NCBI GenBank assembly: GCA_013399875.1
Contig: VXAZ01007996.1
Location: 620,001-684,000, forward strand
Direction: 5' to 3'
From: Gymnorhina tibicen
Lineage: Eukaryota > Chordata > Aves > Passeriformes > Artamidae
DNA length: 64,000 nt
The translations under genes were made by a program, and so were the position numbers. Positions 63,701 through 64,000 of this stretch are shown piece after piece. Position 1 is the stretch's first letter. Each line of letters begins with the position of its first letter. Under the pieces are notes generated by a model. That model worked only from the letters and a program-made list of their open reading frames with translations. It did not search any database and was not told the DNA's origin.

Positions 63701-64000
63701 ACACACTGCATGGCTATAAAATCCAGGCCTTGGCAATGTACTGGCTATGCACTGAGAGGCAACTGCTCTGTTCTGATTTTAACGTTACAAGTGCTTCTTT
63801 AAACTTGTGTAGACAATCTTAAAATGCAAGTCGAGGCAAAATGCGTAAGAAGCTCTACAAAATGAGTTTGTTGCTTTGTAACAGACCTTAAATCAAGAGT
63901 GTTTATTAGTAAGCTGCCAGCAAATATTTGCTTGCATACCTTTTATTATTTCAAAGGCTTTTATGAACAGTATGTCACAGTGCTAGTGTCATTTACATTC
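60761..64000. other. Non-coding sequence, no supported gene
   Basis: AT-rich unique DNA to the window edge. The frames at 62366-62746 minus and 62540-62848 plus lie on opposite strands of the same region and neither is recognisable. No repeat seen. Confidence 0.65.

Noticed and set aside
1..64000. CRISPR arrays, bacterial or phage defence genes, integrases, rRNA genes, endogenous retrovirus genes
   Set aside because: Looked for direct-repeat arrays, operon-like gene packing, LTR-bounded coding blocks and conserved RNA motifs and saw none; the window is vertebrate non-coding DNA.

Overview
The window looks like vertebrate nuclear DNA, most probably from a bird. It is AT-rich and CpG-poor, has no run of closely packed genes, and its longest open frame is only 134 codons. 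The firmest evidence is several copies of the CR1 LINE, which dominates bird genomes. They carry the recognisable end of the CR1 reverse-transcriptase ORF and the CR1 3' end. I read the region as a gene desert or the inside of a very large intron. There are no bacterial genes, operons, CRISPR arrays, tRNA or rRNA genes, and I saw no recognisable viral sequence.

Layout. Positions 1-9172 are unique sequence with no supported gene. A small CpG-rich block at 9173-9345 lies behind a good splice acceptor. AT-rich blocks resembling conserved regulatory DNA follow (about 9535-9665, 11190-11420 and 14590-14735). A possible minus-strand exon sits at 14084-14278. A T/G-rich tract covers 15395-15541 and a possible plus-strand first coding exon 19683-19816. 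A GC-richer segment ending in a poly(A) run occupies 23480-23952. A CpG-enriched stretch with a TATA box and splice donor lies at 29270-29702. A truncated CR1 (31625-32173) is followed by an old interspersed repeat (32285-32690) and a possible decayed CR1/L3 piece (35205-35385). An AT-rich block with repeated forkhead-like sites is at 38041-38215. Two CR1 3' ends of one subtype lie in opposite orientation at 41314-41407 (minus) and 47291-47540 (plus). The second is followed by a GC-rich, G-quadruplex-forming segment. The most exon-like sequence in the window ends at 56370. An ancient CR1/L3 reverse-transcriptase fragment is at 57340-57605 and another old CR1 3' piece at 60588-60760.

No gene is identified with certainty. 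The four exon candidates rest on open frames, splice-site sequence and local base composition, and I recognise none of their products. They lie on both strands, so they cannot all belong to one gene. I found no multi-gene system. The points most worth checking are the exon candidate near 56.3 kb, the minus-strand candidate at 14.1-14.3 kb, the possible promoter at 29.5 kb and the GC-rich island at 47.55-47.84 kb.
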